Source: DASWOJ01 sp964250755 (lineage in GTDB: Bacteria; Pseudomonadota; Alphaproteobacteria; Acetobacterales; Acetobacteraceae). Taken from it: DNA of 64,000 nt. Below, piece after piece: positions 34,255 to 43,680 of the stretch. The translations under genes and the position numbers were made by a program. The notes beneath the pieces were generated by a model, which saw only the letters and a list, made by a program, of their open reading frames with translations, was not told the DNA's origin and made no database searches. The DNA lies in the NCBI GenBank assembly GCA_964250755.1, contig CAXUHB010000019.1:1-64000 (forward strand), read 5' to 3'. How positions within the stretch are numbered: position 1 is the stretch's first letter; every line of letters begins with the position of its first letter.

Positions 34255-35493
34255 TTAGGGGGACAACACGGTTTGCGGCATCCGCGCCACAGGTGCGCCG
34301 GGCTGCAGCAGGTAGTCCCGCGTCGTCGGCACCGCGTCCACCGACGCGGCAAGCTGCATCTGCCAGACCATGTGCCCGGTGTGGCGGAAGGCCAGCTCCG
34401 CCCCAGCCAGATAGAACTCGAACATGCGGCAGAACCGCTCGTCGTACAGGGCGGCCACGGCGTCGCGCCGGTCCAGCAGGTTGCGGCGCCAGTGGCGCAG
34501 GGTCTCGGCGTAGTGCAGGCGCAGGATCTCCACGTCGGTGACGTGCAGGCCGCTGCGCTCGGCGGCGGGCAGGACCTCGCTCAGTGCCGGGGAGTAGCCG
34601 CCGGGAAAGATGTACTTGGCCAGCCAGGCGTTGGTGGCTGCAGGGCCATGGCTGCGCCCGATGGAGTGCAGCAGCGCCACCCCGTCCGGCGCCAGCACCC
34701 GGCGCAGCACGCCGAAGAATGCCTTGTAGTGGCTGACACCCACATGCTCGAACATGCCGACCGACACGACGCGGTCCCACTCGCCGGCCAGGGCGCGGTA
34801 GTCCATCAGCTCGAACCGCACCTGGTCCTGCAGGCCCGCGTCCACCGCGCGGGCGCGGGCGGCGGCAAGCTGTTCCTCGGACAGGGTGATGCCGGTGACC
34901 TCGACGCCATGCTCGCGCGCCAGGGTCAGCGCCATGCCGCCCCAGCCGCAGCCGATGTCCAGCACGCGCATCCCCGGGCGCAGCAGCAGCTTGGCGGCGA
35001 CCAGGCGCTTCTTGGCAGCCTGGGCCTCGTCCAGTGTTTCGGTGCCGGTGGGGAAGTAGGCACAGGAGTATTGCCGGTCGGCGTCCAGCAGCAGGGCGTA
35101 CAGGCGTCCGTTCAGGTCGTAGTGGTGCGCCGCGTTGCGCCGGGCGCGGGCGGCGGGGTTGAACTGCGCCAGGCGCTTGACGGCTGCGCCCACCATCCCG
35201 TGCAGCGCCATGACGGGCTGCTGCCCGCCCTGGACCAGGTTGGCCATCAGCAGGTCCAGGGCGTCGTGGATCGTGCAGCCCACGGGAGCGATGGTGCCGT
35301 CCATGTAGCCCTCGCCCAGCGCCAGGCCGGGATTGAGCACCATGCGGCGCACGGCGGACCAGTCGGTGACGGTGAAGGCGATGGCCGGGCCGGGTGCGCC
35401 CTCGTGGCGCGACACATGCCCGTCGGGATAGCGGACCTGCAGGCTGCCGACGACGAGGAAGCGCCGGATCAGGCTGTCCAGGGCGTAGCGCAT
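34255..35493 (-). CDS. cfa: Cyclopropane-fatty-acyl-phospholipid synthase family methyltransferase
   Basis: S-adenosylmethionine-dependent enzyme that adds a methylene bridge to unsaturated acyl chains of membrane lipids. It has 412 residues. The SAM motif VLDIGCGWGGMA lies at 177-188, followed by VTGITLSEEQLAAA and SVGMFEHVG. The C-terminal part with LHYAETLRHWRRNL and FEFYLAGAELAFR matches Cfa. The ATG at 35493 precedes the typical N-terminal domain; the gene is divergent from the next oxidoreductase. Confidence 0.92.
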   Translation of the reverse strand: MRYALDSLIRRFLVVGSLQVRYPDGHVSRHEGAPGPAIAFTVTDWSAVRRMVLNPGLALGEGYMDGTIAPVGCTIHDALDLLMANLVQGGQQPVMALHGMVGAAVKRLAQFNPAARARRNAAHHYDLNGRLYALLLDADRQYSCAYFPTGTETLDEAQAAKKRLVAAKLLLRPGMRVLDIGCGWGGMALTLAREHGVEVTGITLSEEQLAAARARAVDAGLQDQVRFELMDYRALAGEWDRVVSVGMFEHVGVSHYKAFFGVLRRVLAPDGVALLHSIGRSHGPAATNAWLAKYIFPGGYSPALSEVLPAAERSGLHVTDVEILRLHYAETLRHWRRNLLDRRDAVAALYDERFCRMFEFYLAGAELAFRHTGHMVWQMQLAASVDAVPTTRDYLLQPGAPVARMPQTVLSP

Positions 35494-35670
35494 GGCATCT
35501 CCGGGTTGACCGGGGTGGGTTAGCGATGAACGGCAGGGGTGGCTAGTGCCAACCGGAACCAGGCTCTCCTTCACTTCGGCCGGAACAAGGGGGAAGCGGC
35601 GGCTGCCCTGGGAACCTCAGCCATCCCGGCCGGTTCACCTCCCTGTCCCGCCTGCACAGGAGCCTTCCCC

Positions 35671-36924
35671 ATGCTGCCGATCACACGGCGCGCCGCTGCA
35701 ACCGGCGCCGCATCCATCCTCGGCGCGCAGTTCGCCGCCGCCCAGCAGCCGCCGGAGCTGCGCGGCAAGGCCGAGGGCGGCAAGGTCGAGCTGCCGAACA
35801 TCAACGCGGCCAGCGAGGTCGAGTCCACCCTTGCCAACCCCGACCCGATGGCAAAGCGCCTGGGGATTGCCGTCGTCGGCATCGGGCGGCTGACGCTGGA
35901 GCAGATCATGCCGGGCTTCGCGCAGTCCAGGCACGCCCGCGTCACCGCGCTCGTGAGCGGCGACCCGGCGAAGGCCCGCACCGTCGCGGCGCAGTACGGC
36001 GTGGCGGAGACGCACCTGTACGACTACGCCGGCTTCGACCGGCTGCGCGACAATCCCGACGTGGACGCGGTCTATATCGTCCTGCCCAACGACATGCACA
36101 TGGAATACACCCTGCGCGCCGCACAGGCCGGCAAGCACGTGCTGTGCGAGAAGCCGATGGCGACCAGCAGCTCCGACGCCGCCCGCATGGTCGAGGCCTG
36201 CAGCGCCGCCCGGCGCACGCTGATGATCGCCTACCGCATGCAGTACGACCCCTACCACCGCGCGCTGATCGAGATGGCGCGGACCCAGGCGCTCGGCCCC
36301 GTCCGGCTGATCAGCGCGGTCAACACCCAGAACCAGGGCGACCCCCGGCAATGGCGGCAGGTCCGCAGCCAGGCCGGCGGCGGCTCCTTGCCGGACATCG
36401 GGCTGTATTGCCTCAGCGCCGCCCGCTACCTGACCGGGGAGGAGCCGGTGGAGATCACGGCGCAGCTGACGCAGCCCAAGGACGACCCGCGCTTCCGCGA
36501 GGTCGAGGACACCTGCGCCTTCACGCTCCGGTTTCCATCCGGCGTGGTGGCGCAGTGCAGCAGCAACTACAGCGCCTATGAGAGCCGGCACCTGCGCATG
36601 ATGGCCGCCGATGGCTACGCCGAGCTGGACCCGGCCTTCGCCTACGAGGGGCTGACCATGCGGATCGGGCGCAAGGCGGGCAAGGCGCACGCCGTCGAGC
36701 AGCGGCGGTTCGGCGAGCGCAACCAGTTCGCGCGGGAGATGGACCACTTCGCCGAGTGCGTCCGCACCGGCCGCCGGCCGCACACCCCCGGGGAGGAGGG
36801 ATTGCAGGACCATCGCCTCATGGAGGCCATCTACCAGGCGGCGCAGGGCGGCGGCGTGGTGAAGCTGCCGGCGTCTGCCGGCCTGGACGCCACCCGCGGG
36901 CCGGCGCCGCAGGCGGACGGCTGA
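35671..36924 (+). CDS. Exported Gfo/Idh/MocA family oxidoreductase
   Basis: A 417-residue NAD(P)-dependent oxidoreductase. An N-terminal twin-arginine-like signal (ITRRAAATGAASILG, AAAQ) indicates export with bound cofactor, as for Zymomonas glucose-fructose oxidoreductase. The Rossmann motif is AVVGIGRL (GxGxxx variant), followed by the catalytic CEKPMA. The C-terminal domain has GGGSLPDIGLYCLSAARYL. The ATG at 35671 is chosen for the signal peptide. The substrate is probably a sugar or sugar derivative. Confidence 0.85.
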   Translation: MLPITRRAAATGAASILGAQFAAAQQPPELRGKAEGGKVELPNINAASEVESTLANPDPMAKRLGIAVVGIGRLTLEQIMPGFAQSRHARVTALVSGDPAKARTVAAQYGVAETHLYDYAGFDRLRDNPDVDAVYIVLPNDMHMEYTLRAAQAGKHVLCEKPMATSSSDAARMVEACSAARRTLMIAYRMQYDPYHRALIEMARTQALGPVRLISAVNTQNQGDPRQWRQVRSQAGGGSLPDIGLYCLSAARYLTGEEPVEITAQLTQPKDDPRFREVEDTCAFTLRFPSGVVAQCSSNYSAYESRHLRMMAADGYAELDPAFAYEGLTMRIGRKAGKAHAVEQRRFGERNQFAREMDHFAECVRTGRRPHTPGEEGLQDHRLMEAIYQAAQGGGVVKLPASAGLDATRGPAPQADG

Positions 36925-36979
36925 CACGGGACGGCTGGCACGGGGTGGCCGGCATGGGTAGCCGGCACGGGATGGCTGA
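36925..36979. repeat. Short tandem repeat, four units of about 14 bp
   Basis: Four imperfect copies of CACGGGATGGCTGG (units at 36925, 36939, 36953 and 36966) fill most of the gap between the oxidoreductase and the MFS gene. They could be a slippage product; no regulatory role is evident. Confidence 0.7.
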
Positions 36980-37010
36980 CAGGGGCGGAATGGGGGAGTA
37001 TGCCTGACCC

Positions 37011-38588
37011 ATGCCGGATGCGCTGCCTGCCCTGACTGACCATGCCGCTCCCGCGCCGGCCACCCCCGCGCTTTCCATAGGGGATGCCCGCCCGTCCTAC
37101 ACGCACCAGCAGGTGCTCCGCGTTGTCACCGGCATCATGCTCTGCATCCTGCTGGCGGCGCTGGATCAGACCGTGGTCATCCCCGCGGTCCCGGCCATCG
37201 CGTCGGACCTGGGCGCGTTCGGGCACCTGTCCTGGATCGTGACCGCCTACCTGCTGACCAGCACGGCCATGACGCCGATCATCGGCAAGCTGTCCGACAT
37301 CTACGGACGACGGGCGCTGCTGCTGCCGTCCCTGGCGCTGTTCATCGCCGCCAGCATGCTGTGCGGCTTCGCCCAGTCCCTGCCGCAGCTGATCGGTGCG
37401 CGGGCGCTGCAAGGGCTGGGCGGGGCCGGGCTGATGAGCATGGCGCAGGCGGCGGTCGCGGACGTGGTCGCTCCGCGGGAGCGCGGGCGCTACCAGGGCT
37501 ACATGGCGTCCATGTGGGGGGTCGCGTCCATCGCAGGGCCGGTGGTGGGGGGGTGGGCGACCGACCACCTGTCCTGGCGCTGGGTGTTCTGGGCCAACCT
37601 GCCGTTGGGGCTGGCGGCGATGTGGCTGTGCAGCCGGGCGCTGCTGACCATCCAGAAGGAGCGGCAGCCCGCCCGCATAGATGCCCTCGGCGCGGCGCTG
37701 CTGGCCGCGGGCGTCACGGCCTTGCTGCTGACGCTGAGCTGGGGCGGGGTGGAGTTCCCGTGGCTCTCGGCGCCGGTCCTTGGCGCGGCCGTGCTGGGCG
37801 CGCTGCTGCTGGCGGCGCTGGCGTGGCAGGAGCGCCGGGCGCCGGACCCGATCCTACCGCCGCGGCTGTTCGGGCACCCGGTGTTCCTGCGCGGAGTGGC
37901 CATCGCCTTCCTGTCGTCGCTGGGGCTGTTCGGCGCGACGTTCCTGCTGCCGCTGTTCTTCCAGTTGTCGCTGGGCGCGGACGCGTCGCGGTCGGGGCTG
38001 CTGGTGATGCCGTTCCTTGCAGCGACGGTGGTGGGTGCGATGCTGTCAGGGCAGGCGGCGCGGCGGATCGGGCGGACCCGCGGGATCATCCTGACCGGCG
38101 TCGGGTCGTCCGCGTTGGCCTTCGCCGGGCTGGCGCTGATGGCCGGCCATGCGCCGCTGTGGGCGGTGCTGCCCTGCACCTTCGTGCTCGGCGCCGGCAT
38201 CGGCGGCACGATGCCGAGCGTGATGATGCAGGTGCAGAATGCCGCTCCCTACCGCGACGTGGGTGCGGCGACGGGGTCGCTGCTGTTCCTGCGCTCGATG
38301 GGCGGAGCGTTCGGCAGCACCTTGGTTGGGTCGCTGGTGGCGATGCGCTTCGCGGCGGGACTGCGGGCGGCGGGATTGCCGGGGGACGTGGATCTGGGTT
38401 CGCTGCGCGGCGGGGCAGGGGCGCTTGGCCCGGCGCTGACCCAGGCGCGCGACGCGCTCACGGCCGGGTTCGGGTTGTCGTTCGGCGTTTGCGCGGGGGT
38501 GATGGTGCTGGCCGTGGTGGTCGCTGCCGGGATGCAGGACGTGCAGCTTCGGTCCGGCGCCCCGGCGCCGCGCGGCATCGGCCACTAG
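37011..38588 (+). CDS. DHA2-family MFS drug exporter
   Basis: A 525-residue major-facilitator exporter with 14 predicted helices, typical of the EmrB/QacA (DHA2) group. LAALDQTVVIPAVPAIASDL in helix 1 is the DHA2 motif D1, GKLSDIYGRR is motif A, and LQGLGGAGLMSMAQAAVAD follows in helix 4. No periplasmic adaptor gene is adjacent, so it may work without an outer-membrane partner. The N-terminal 35 residues are Ala/Pro-rich. Confidence 0.92.
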   Translation: MPDALPALTDHAAPAPATPALSIGDARPSYTHQQVLRVVTGIMLCILLAALDQTVVIPAVPAIASDLGAFGHLSWIVTAYLLTSTAMTPIIGKLSDIYGRRALLLPSLALFIAASMLCGFAQSLPQLIGARALQGLGGAGLMSMAQAAVADVVAPRERGRYQGYMASMWGVASIAGPVVGGWATDHLSWRWVFWANLPLGLAAMWLCSRALLTIQKERQPARIDALGAALLAAGVTALLLTLSWGGVEFPWLSAPVLGAAVLGALLLAALAWQERRAPDPILPPRLFGHPVFLRGVAIAFLSSLGLFGATFLLPLFFQLSLGADASRSGLLVMPFLAATVVGAMLSGQAARRIGRTRGIILTGVGSSALAFAGLALMAGHAPLWAVLPCTFVLGAGIGGTMPSVMMQVQNAAPYRDVGAATGSLLFLRSMGGAFGSTLVGSLVAMRFAAGLRAAGLPGDVDLGSLRGGAGALGPALTQARDALTAGFGLSFGVCAGVMVLAVVVAAGMQDVQLRSGAPAPRGIGH

Positions 38589-38625
38589 CGCGGCGGCGCG
38601 GGACCGAACACGGTGCCGCCGACCG

Positions 38626-38808
38626 CTAACGCGGCGGCGCGTCCACGGGCGCGCAGTTGGACCGGCCCGCCTGCACGCAGTCCTGGATGGCCGAGGCGCC
38701 CCGCAGCGCGCCGGTGACCCACAGCGCGCCGCTGAGCAGGGCGGCGAGCAGCAGGATGGCGGCGACTGCCTGCCGCCGGGGTCCGGGATCGTGGCCGTCG
38801 CTCAACAT
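38626..38808 (-). CDS. Small single-helix membrane protein
   Basis: A 60-residue protein with one membrane helix (AVAAILLLAALLSGALWV) followed by a short tail containing two cysteines (DCVQAGRSNC). The family is not recognised. It is convergent with the DHA2 exporter gene and divergent from the hydrolase gene. The two cysteines in a probably periplasmic tail could form a disulfide. Confidence 0.6.
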   Translation of the reverse strand: MLSDGHDPGPRRQAVAAILLLAALLSGALWVTGALRGASAIQDCVQAGRSNCAPVDAPPR

Positions 38809-38880
38809 CCGCTCCGTGAAATATGCAGGGTCCGCCGCATCAGGTTGACAGCGCAACCCCGGCACCGGCTTAACCGTGCC

Positions 38881-39753
38881 ATGCGCCTTCGTCACCTCCT
38901 GAGTGCCGCCTTGCTGGGCGTCCTGATGCTGGGCGCCCTGCCGGCACGCCCGGCAGCGGCGCTGGAGAGCAGCTACTTCCGCACGTCCGACGGGGTGCGG
39001 CTGCACGTGCTGATCGCCGGGCCGCCGGGCTCTCCGACGATGGTGCTGGTGCCGGGATGGACGATGCCGGCGTGGATTTTCCAGCCGCAGATCGCGGAGT
39101 TCTCGCGCCGCTACCGCGTAGTGGCGCTGGACCCGCGCGGCCAGGGCGACAGCGAGGTCGCGCCCGGCGGCTACGACCAGACCCGGCGCGGGCAGGACAT
39201 CGCCGAGCTGATCGCGCTGCTGGGGCCGCGCCCGGTGCTGCTGGCGGGGTGGTCGCTGGGCGTGCTGGACAGCTTGGCCTACGTCCACCAGTACGGGGAT
39301 GGGCGCCTGGCGGGGCTGGTGCTGATTGACAACTCGGTCGGGGAGGATCCGCCGCCGGTGCCGAGCCGCCTGCCGGCCAGGGGCGGCCCGCGCGTGGCGC
39401 GGGAGGTGCAGATGCGGAACTTCGTGCGCGGCATGTTCCGCAGCTCCCCCGGGGAAGCCTACCTGGCGCAGTTGACGGCCACGGCACTGCGCACGCCGCC
39501 GGACGCTGCCGGACGGCTGCTGAGCTACCCGGTGCCGCGCAGCTACTGGCGGGACGCCGTGTGGTCCCTGCAGAAGCCGATCCTGTATGTGGTCCGCCCA
39601 CGCTTCGCGGCGCAGGCGGCCAACCTGCAGGACCACCAGCCGCTGGCCGAGACCGCGCTGTTCGAGTCCGCCGGCCATGCGCTGTTCGTGGACGAACCTG
39701 GGCGGTTCAACGCGCTGCTGCAGGACTTCATCCGCCGCCGGGTCTGGCCATGA
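38881..39753 (+). CDS. Exported alpha/beta hydrolase
   Basis: A 290-residue alpha/beta-hydrolase with a Sec signal peptide ending near AAALES. The nucleophile elbow is GWSLG (Ser125), the oxyanion region is LVPGW, and the catalytic His is in ESAGHALF near the C-terminus. DPRGQGDSE is the usual strand-4 region. The stop overlaps the next gene by 4 bp. Substrate unknown; the coupling to the following two genes suggests a shared envelope function. Confidence 0.88.
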   Translation: MRLRHLLSAALLGVLMLGALPARPAAALESSYFRTSDGVRLHVLIAGPPGSPTMVLVPGWTMPAWIFQPQIAEFSRRYRVVALDPRGQGDSEVAPGGYDQTRRGQDIAELIALLGPRPVLLAGWSLGVLDSLAYVHQYGDGRLAGLVLIDNSVGEDPPPVPSRLPARGGPRVAREVQMRNFVRGMFRSSPGEAYLAQLTATALRTPPDAAGRLLSYPVPRSYWRDAVWSLQKPILYVVRPRFAAQAANLQDHQPLAETALFESAGHALFVDEPGRFNALLQDFIRRRVWP

Positions 39754-42224
39754 CACTGGCGATGACGGGGACGGGCACAGTTGCGGGGGGCCGCATGTCG
39801 TTGTGGCCGCTGTTCCTGATCTCGGGGGCGGCGGTCGGGCTGGAGATTGCGCTGACCCGCTACTTCGCGGTCGCGAAGTGGTCGGAGTATGGATACTGGG
39901 TCATCTCCATCGTCATGGTTGGGTTCGCGCTCAGCGGCGTGACCATCGCGCTGGCGCGGGACTGGGCGGTGCGGCATGGGCCGGCGTTCCTGCGGGCGGC
40001 CCCGGCGCTGCTGGTGCTGACGGCGGCGGGGGGATACTGGGGCACCACCGCCAACCCGTTCAACCCGCTGCAATTGCAGAACGCGGTGACGTTCGTGCCG
40101 CAGTTGGGCAACATTGCACTGTACTATGCGGTGCTGCTGCCGTTCTTCTACCTGACGGGACTGTATATCAGCATCACTTTCGTGCTGAACGCGGACCGGG
40201 TGGGCCTGGTGTATGGCTACGACCTGACCGGGGCCGGGGCCGGTGCGGCGCTGGTGCTGGGGCTGATGGCGGTGCTGCATCCGTTCCAGCTCGTCGCGGC
40301 GCTGCTGGTGCTGCTGGCCGCCACCGGCCTGTTCGGCACGCGGCCTTGGCGCACCGGGCTGGCAGCGCTCGCGGCGCTCGTGGCCAGCGAGGCCGCGCTG
40401 CTGCTGGACAACCGGGCAGACTACAACGACTTCAAGGCGATCTATGCCCCCTCGCACGTCCCGGATGCGAAGCAGGTGGCCGAGGTCCGCTCGCCGCGCG
40501 GGCTGTATGCGCTGATGGATGATTTCACCGAGCGCGCGGACATGGACGTGTCCAACAACGCGGGCCTGCTGGGCGTCCCCGGGCCGCCGCAGTCCTTTGG
40601 GCTGTATCGCGATGGCAACCGCATCGCCGCGCTGCCGCGCCCTGGCGGCTTGGATGCAGGCTACGCCCCGGCGGCGCTGGACGCGCTGCCCTACCGTCTG
40701 CTGCCAGGCGCCCGCGTGCTGCTGGCCGGCAGCAGCGGCGGCTTCCGCGTGGCGCAGGCGCTGGCCTTGGACGCAGCGAAGGTGGACGTGCTGGAGCCGG
40801 ACCCGGTGATCCTGGGCGCGCTGCGCCGCGGCCTTGGCCCGTCGCCGGCGCTGGCGCCCGACCCCCGCGTGCGGCTGCTGCCGGACAGTCCGCTCGCCGC
40901 CGTGCGGGGCGGGGCCTCATACGACCTGGTGGACCTGTCGGCGGACTTCCTGGACGCAGGGGAGGCCAACGCCGCCGCCTACACGGCAGAGGCGATGGAG
41001 CGCTACCTTGGCGCGCTGGCGCCCAATGGCTTGGTGTCCATCCCTGTCTCCATCCGCGAGTTCCCGGTCTATGCCGTGCGCGTGCTGGCCACCGTGCGGG
41101 AGGCGCTGCGCCGCCGCGGCGCGTCCGACCCGGCAGCGCACGCCGTCGTCTATCGCTCCGCCTGGAACCTCCGCATCCTCATCGCCAACCAGCCCTGGAC
41201 GGCGGAGCGCATCGCCGCGGTGCGCGCGTTTTGCGACGAACGCTCCTTCGACGTGTCCTACTACTCCGGCATGGACGTCGTGGCCGCGCGCGCCGCGATC
41301 TACAACGATCTGCCGGCTGTCAGCTTCTCCACCGGCCAGGTCACGTCCGGCGCGGGGTCGGAGGACGCGGTGGCGGACGAGGCCGGGGCGGTGCTGCGCG
41401 GGGAGGCCAGCGAGTCCCAGGACGCCTTCAACCTGTCCCCGATCACGCTGGACCGTCCGTTCTACTACTCGGTGCTGCGGCTGATGGAGATGCCGCTGAT
41501 CCTGAAGCGGCTGGAGATGCTGCCACAGCCGGAGGTTGGCCAGTTGGTGAACCTGGCGGTGCTGGCGCAGGCCGCGGTGATCGCGCTGCTGGTGCTGGCG
41601 GTGCCGCTGTTCTCCCGGGGGATCATGGGGCGGCAGGCGCGCGGGGCGGGGATGCTACGGCCCATCGTCTATTTCGCCTCGCTCGGCCTGGGCTTCCTGT
41701 TCATCGAGATATTCCTGATCGAGAAGGCCAGCCTGTACCTGAACGATCGGACCAGCGCTTTCGCCCTGGTGCTGACGGGGATGCTGGTGTTCTCCGGCCT
41801 GGGCAGCCTGCTGGCGGACCGGGTGCGGCAGGCCGGCATCGCGCTGTCAGCCGCCGTGGTGGTGGGGTGGTGCCTGCTGATGCTGGCGGGGCTGGAGCCG
41901 GCGCTGCTGGCGACCCTGGGGCTGCCTTGGGCGGTGCGCGCGGGGCTGGTGCTGCTGGTGATCGCGCCGGTGTCGCTGGCGCTGGGCCTGCCGTTCCCGC
42001 TGGGGCTGGCGCGGGCCGGCGCGGCGGGCGGCGGGTTCCTGCCCTGGGCCTGGGGGCTGAACGGCGCCTTCTCCGTCGTGGCCACGCCGCTCGCCAACCT
42101 TGTCGCCGTGCAGTCCGGGTTCGACCGGGTCCTGCTGGCGGCGGCGCTGCTCTATGTCCTGACCTACGCCGCCTATCCCTCAGTACGAAAGAAACCGCAG
42201 TGGCAACCAGTTCCCTCCATCTGA
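39750..42224 (+). CDS. Membrane protein with embedded aminopropyltransferase-like domain
   Basis: An 824-residue protein. An N-terminal bundle of about six helices (residues 15-225) is followed by a soluble spermidine-synthase-like Rossmann domain (about 285-560; VLLAGSSGGFRVAQALAL, then VDVLEPDPVILGAL). A C-terminal bundle of about seven helices begins YFASLGLGFLFIEIFLIEK. Such proteins occur widely, but their product is unknown. The glycine-rich SAM loop is altered (GSSGG instead of GxGxG), so catalysis is uncertain. Its start overlaps the hydrolase stop by 4 bp and its end overlaps the next gene by 25 bp. Confidence 0.85.
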   Translation: MTLAMTGTGTVAGGRMSLWPLFLISGAAVGLEIALTRYFAVAKWSEYGYWVISIVMVGFALSGVTIALARDWAVRHGPAFLRAAPALLVLTAAGGYWGTTANPFNPLQLQNAVTFVPQLGNIALYYAVLLPFFYLTGLYISITFVLNADRVGLVYGYDLTGAGAGAALVLGLMAVLHPFQLVAALLVLLAATGLFGTRPWRTGLAALAALVASEAALLLDNRADYNDFKAIYAPSHVPDAKQVAEVRSPRGLYALMDDFTERADMDVSNNAGLLGVPGPPQSFGLYRDGNRIAALPRPGGLDAGYAPAALDALPYRLLPGARVLLAGSSGGFRVAQALALDAAKVDVLEPDPVILGALRRGLGPSPALAPDPRVRLLPDSPLAAVRGGASYDLVDLSADFLDAGEANAAAYTAEAMERYLGALAPNGLVSIPVSIREFPVYAVRVLATVREALRRRGASDPAAHAVVYRSAWNLRILIANQPWTAERIAAVRAFCDERSFDVSYYSGMDVVAARAAIYNDLPAVSFSTGQVTSGAGSEDAVADEAGAVLRGEASESQDAFNLSPITLDRPFYYSVLRLMEMPLILKRLEMLPQPEVGQLVNLAVLAQAAVIALLVLAVPLFSRGIMGRQARGAGMLRPIVYFASLGLGFLFIEIFLIEKASLYLNDRTSAFALVLTGMLVFSGLGSLLADRVRQAGIALSAAVVVGWCLLMLAGLEPALLATLGLPWAVRAGLVLLVIAPVSLALGLPFPLGLARAGAAGGGFLPWAWGLNGAFSVVATPLANLVAVQSGFDRVLLAAALLYVLTYAAYPSVRKKPQWQPVPSI

Positions 42225-43144
42225 CCCGGCGCGGCGCGCTCGGCGGCGCCCTGGCCGGCGGCGCCGCACTGGCCCTGCCGCCCCGCGCCCTGGCCGCCCC
42301 GGGCGGTTCCCTGGGCGCTCCCTGGACGCGGGAGGCCTACATGGAGGCGATGCGCCGCTCCGGACGCCCGACCGACCTGACCGAGGCGCAGTTCCAGGCG
42401 ATCCAGGCGCGCAAGCCCGCGGCGCTGCGGCGGATCGAGTCCTACTTGAAGGACCGCCTGGGCGCCGCCGACCCGGCGGTGATGCGCGCCTTTGCGGAGG
42501 TGCCGCGCGAATACTACCACTACAGCTACCCTGACCGGCGCAGCCAGTCCGGCGTCGCCTACGAGGAGGATCCGAAGCCCTGGGCGCTCGGCTACGGCAG
42601 CGCACTGTCGGATTACCTCGGCCAGGCCTACATGACCCAGGTCTGCAAGCCGCAGCCCGGCGACGTGACGCTGGAAATCGGCACCGGCAGCGGCTTCCAG
42701 AGCAGCCTGCTGTCCCGCATCGTCAAGCGCAGCCACTCCATCGAGATCATCGAGCCGCTGGGCCAGGCCGTCGGCAAGATCTTCGCGCCGCTGGGCTACG
42801 ACAACGTCGAAAGCCGGGTGGGCGACGGCTACTTCGGCTGGCCGGAGGTCAAGGAGGGGTTCGACATCATCATCATGACCTGCGCCGCGCAGTATGCGCC
42901 GCCGGAGCTGTTCCGGCAGCTCAAGCCCGGCGGGCGGATGCTGATTCCCATCGGGCAGCCGTTCAAGCGCGGGCAGTATCTGTATGTCTATGCCAAGGAC
43001 GAGGACGGGAAGGTGCGCTCGCGCAAGGACGTGGGAGTTTACTTCATCCCGATGACGGGTGCGATGATGAACCGGCCCAAGCCCGCCGGTGCCGCGGCGG
43101 CCGTGCCGGAGGGTGCCGAGGTGCTGCCGAGCAAGCCCGAGTAG
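42200..43144 (+). CDS. Exported PIMT-like (isoaspartate) methyltransferase
   Basis: A 314-residue protein. The N-terminus LTRRGALGGALAGGAALALP is a twin-arginine-type signal, so the enzyme is expected outside the cytoplasm. The methyltransferase core has YGSALSDYLGQAYMTQVC (substrate loop), LEIGTGSGFQSSLLSRI (SAM site) and PPELFRQLKPGGRMLIPIG, matching the protein-L-isoaspartate methyltransferase (PCMT) family. The start is a GTG at 42200, inside the end of the preceding gene. SAM is cytoplasmic, so an exported form is odd. Confidence 0.8.
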   Translation: MATSSLHLTRRGALGGALAGGAALALPPRALAAPGGSLGAPWTREAYMEAMRRSGRPTDLTEAQFQAIQARKPAALRRIESYLKDRLGAADPAVMRAFAEVPREYYHYSYPDRRSQSGVAYEEDPKPWALGYGSALSDYLGQAYMTQVCKPQPGDVTLEIGTGSGFQSSLLSRIVKRSHSIEIIEPLGQAVGKIFAPLGYDNVESRVGDGYFGWPEVKEGFDIIIMTCAAQYAPPELFRQLKPGGRMLIPIGQPFKRGQYLYVYAKDEDGKVRSRKDVGVYFIPMTGAMMNRPKPAGAAAAVPEGAEVLPSKPE

Positions 43145-43150
43145 AGGACG

Positions 43151-43303
43151 CCTGCTCCCTCTTCCTCCGGGAGAGGGTTGGGGTGAGGGAGGCCGCACGG
43201 GCCGCGCCGTCCCTGGACGGCACGGCGGGTTGGTGGATCATAGGCCAGCGCTGCTAGATTTCCCTCACCCCGGCCCTCTCCCGGAGGGAGAGGGGGCAGG
43301 CAG
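43151..43303. repeat. Dispersed paired repeat, family A, copy 4
   Basis: Arms CCTGCTCCCTCTTCCTCCGG to GGGGTGAGGGAGG and the mirrored TTTCCCTCACCCCGGCCCTC to AGAGGGGGCAGG enclose about 60 bp. It lies between two convergent genes and probably serves as a bidirectional terminator. Confidence 0.85.
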
Positions 43304-43305
43304 TC

Positions 43306-43680
43306 CTACGCCCGGGTCAGCAGCGCTACTGCCGCGGGATCGGGGCGGGGCCGGCCGGCTGCGCCGTAGCGGGCGGCGCCGCGCAGGCCGGCTTCGCGCG
43401 CTGCGCCGGCCACCAGGCGCAGCACGCGGTCCTGCACATCCAGGGCGCGGGCAAGCAAGCGGCGGTTCTCGGCGGCCAGGCCGCGGACCCGCTCCGCCTG
43501 CGCCTGCAAGCCCGGTGTTGCGCCTGCTGGGGCGGCGGACGCTGCTTCCAGCGCCGATGCGGCCGCGGCCTTCTCCAGCAGCAGCGCGGGCAAGGTGTCC
43601 AGGTCCATCGCCTGTAACGCCGCGTTCTCCGCCGCAAGCACCCGCTCCAACCGGGCGGCGGCGGCCAGCAGTGCGCTCAC
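43306..43680 (-). CDS. FlgN-like flagellar export chaperone
   Basis: A 124-residue, almost entirely helical protein with Ala/Leu/Glu heptads, matching FlgN in size, coiled-coil form and position. FlgN binds hook-associated proteins FlgK and FlgL in the cytoplasm before export. No strong sequence motif exists for the family. The assignment rests on its start overlapping the stop of flgJ by 4 bp and on its helical pattern. Confidence 0.6.
   Translation of the reverse strand: MSALLAAAARLERVLAAENAALQAMDLDTLPALLLEKAAAASALEAASAAPAGATPGLQAQAERVRGLAAENRRLLARALDVQDRVLRLVAGAAREAGLRGAARYGAAGRPRPDPAAVALLTRA

Noticed and set aside
34240..35523. Plus-strand 427-residue frame opposite cfa
   Set aside because: Antisense shadow of a conserved methyltransferase, with no family pattern and His/Gln/Gly bias.
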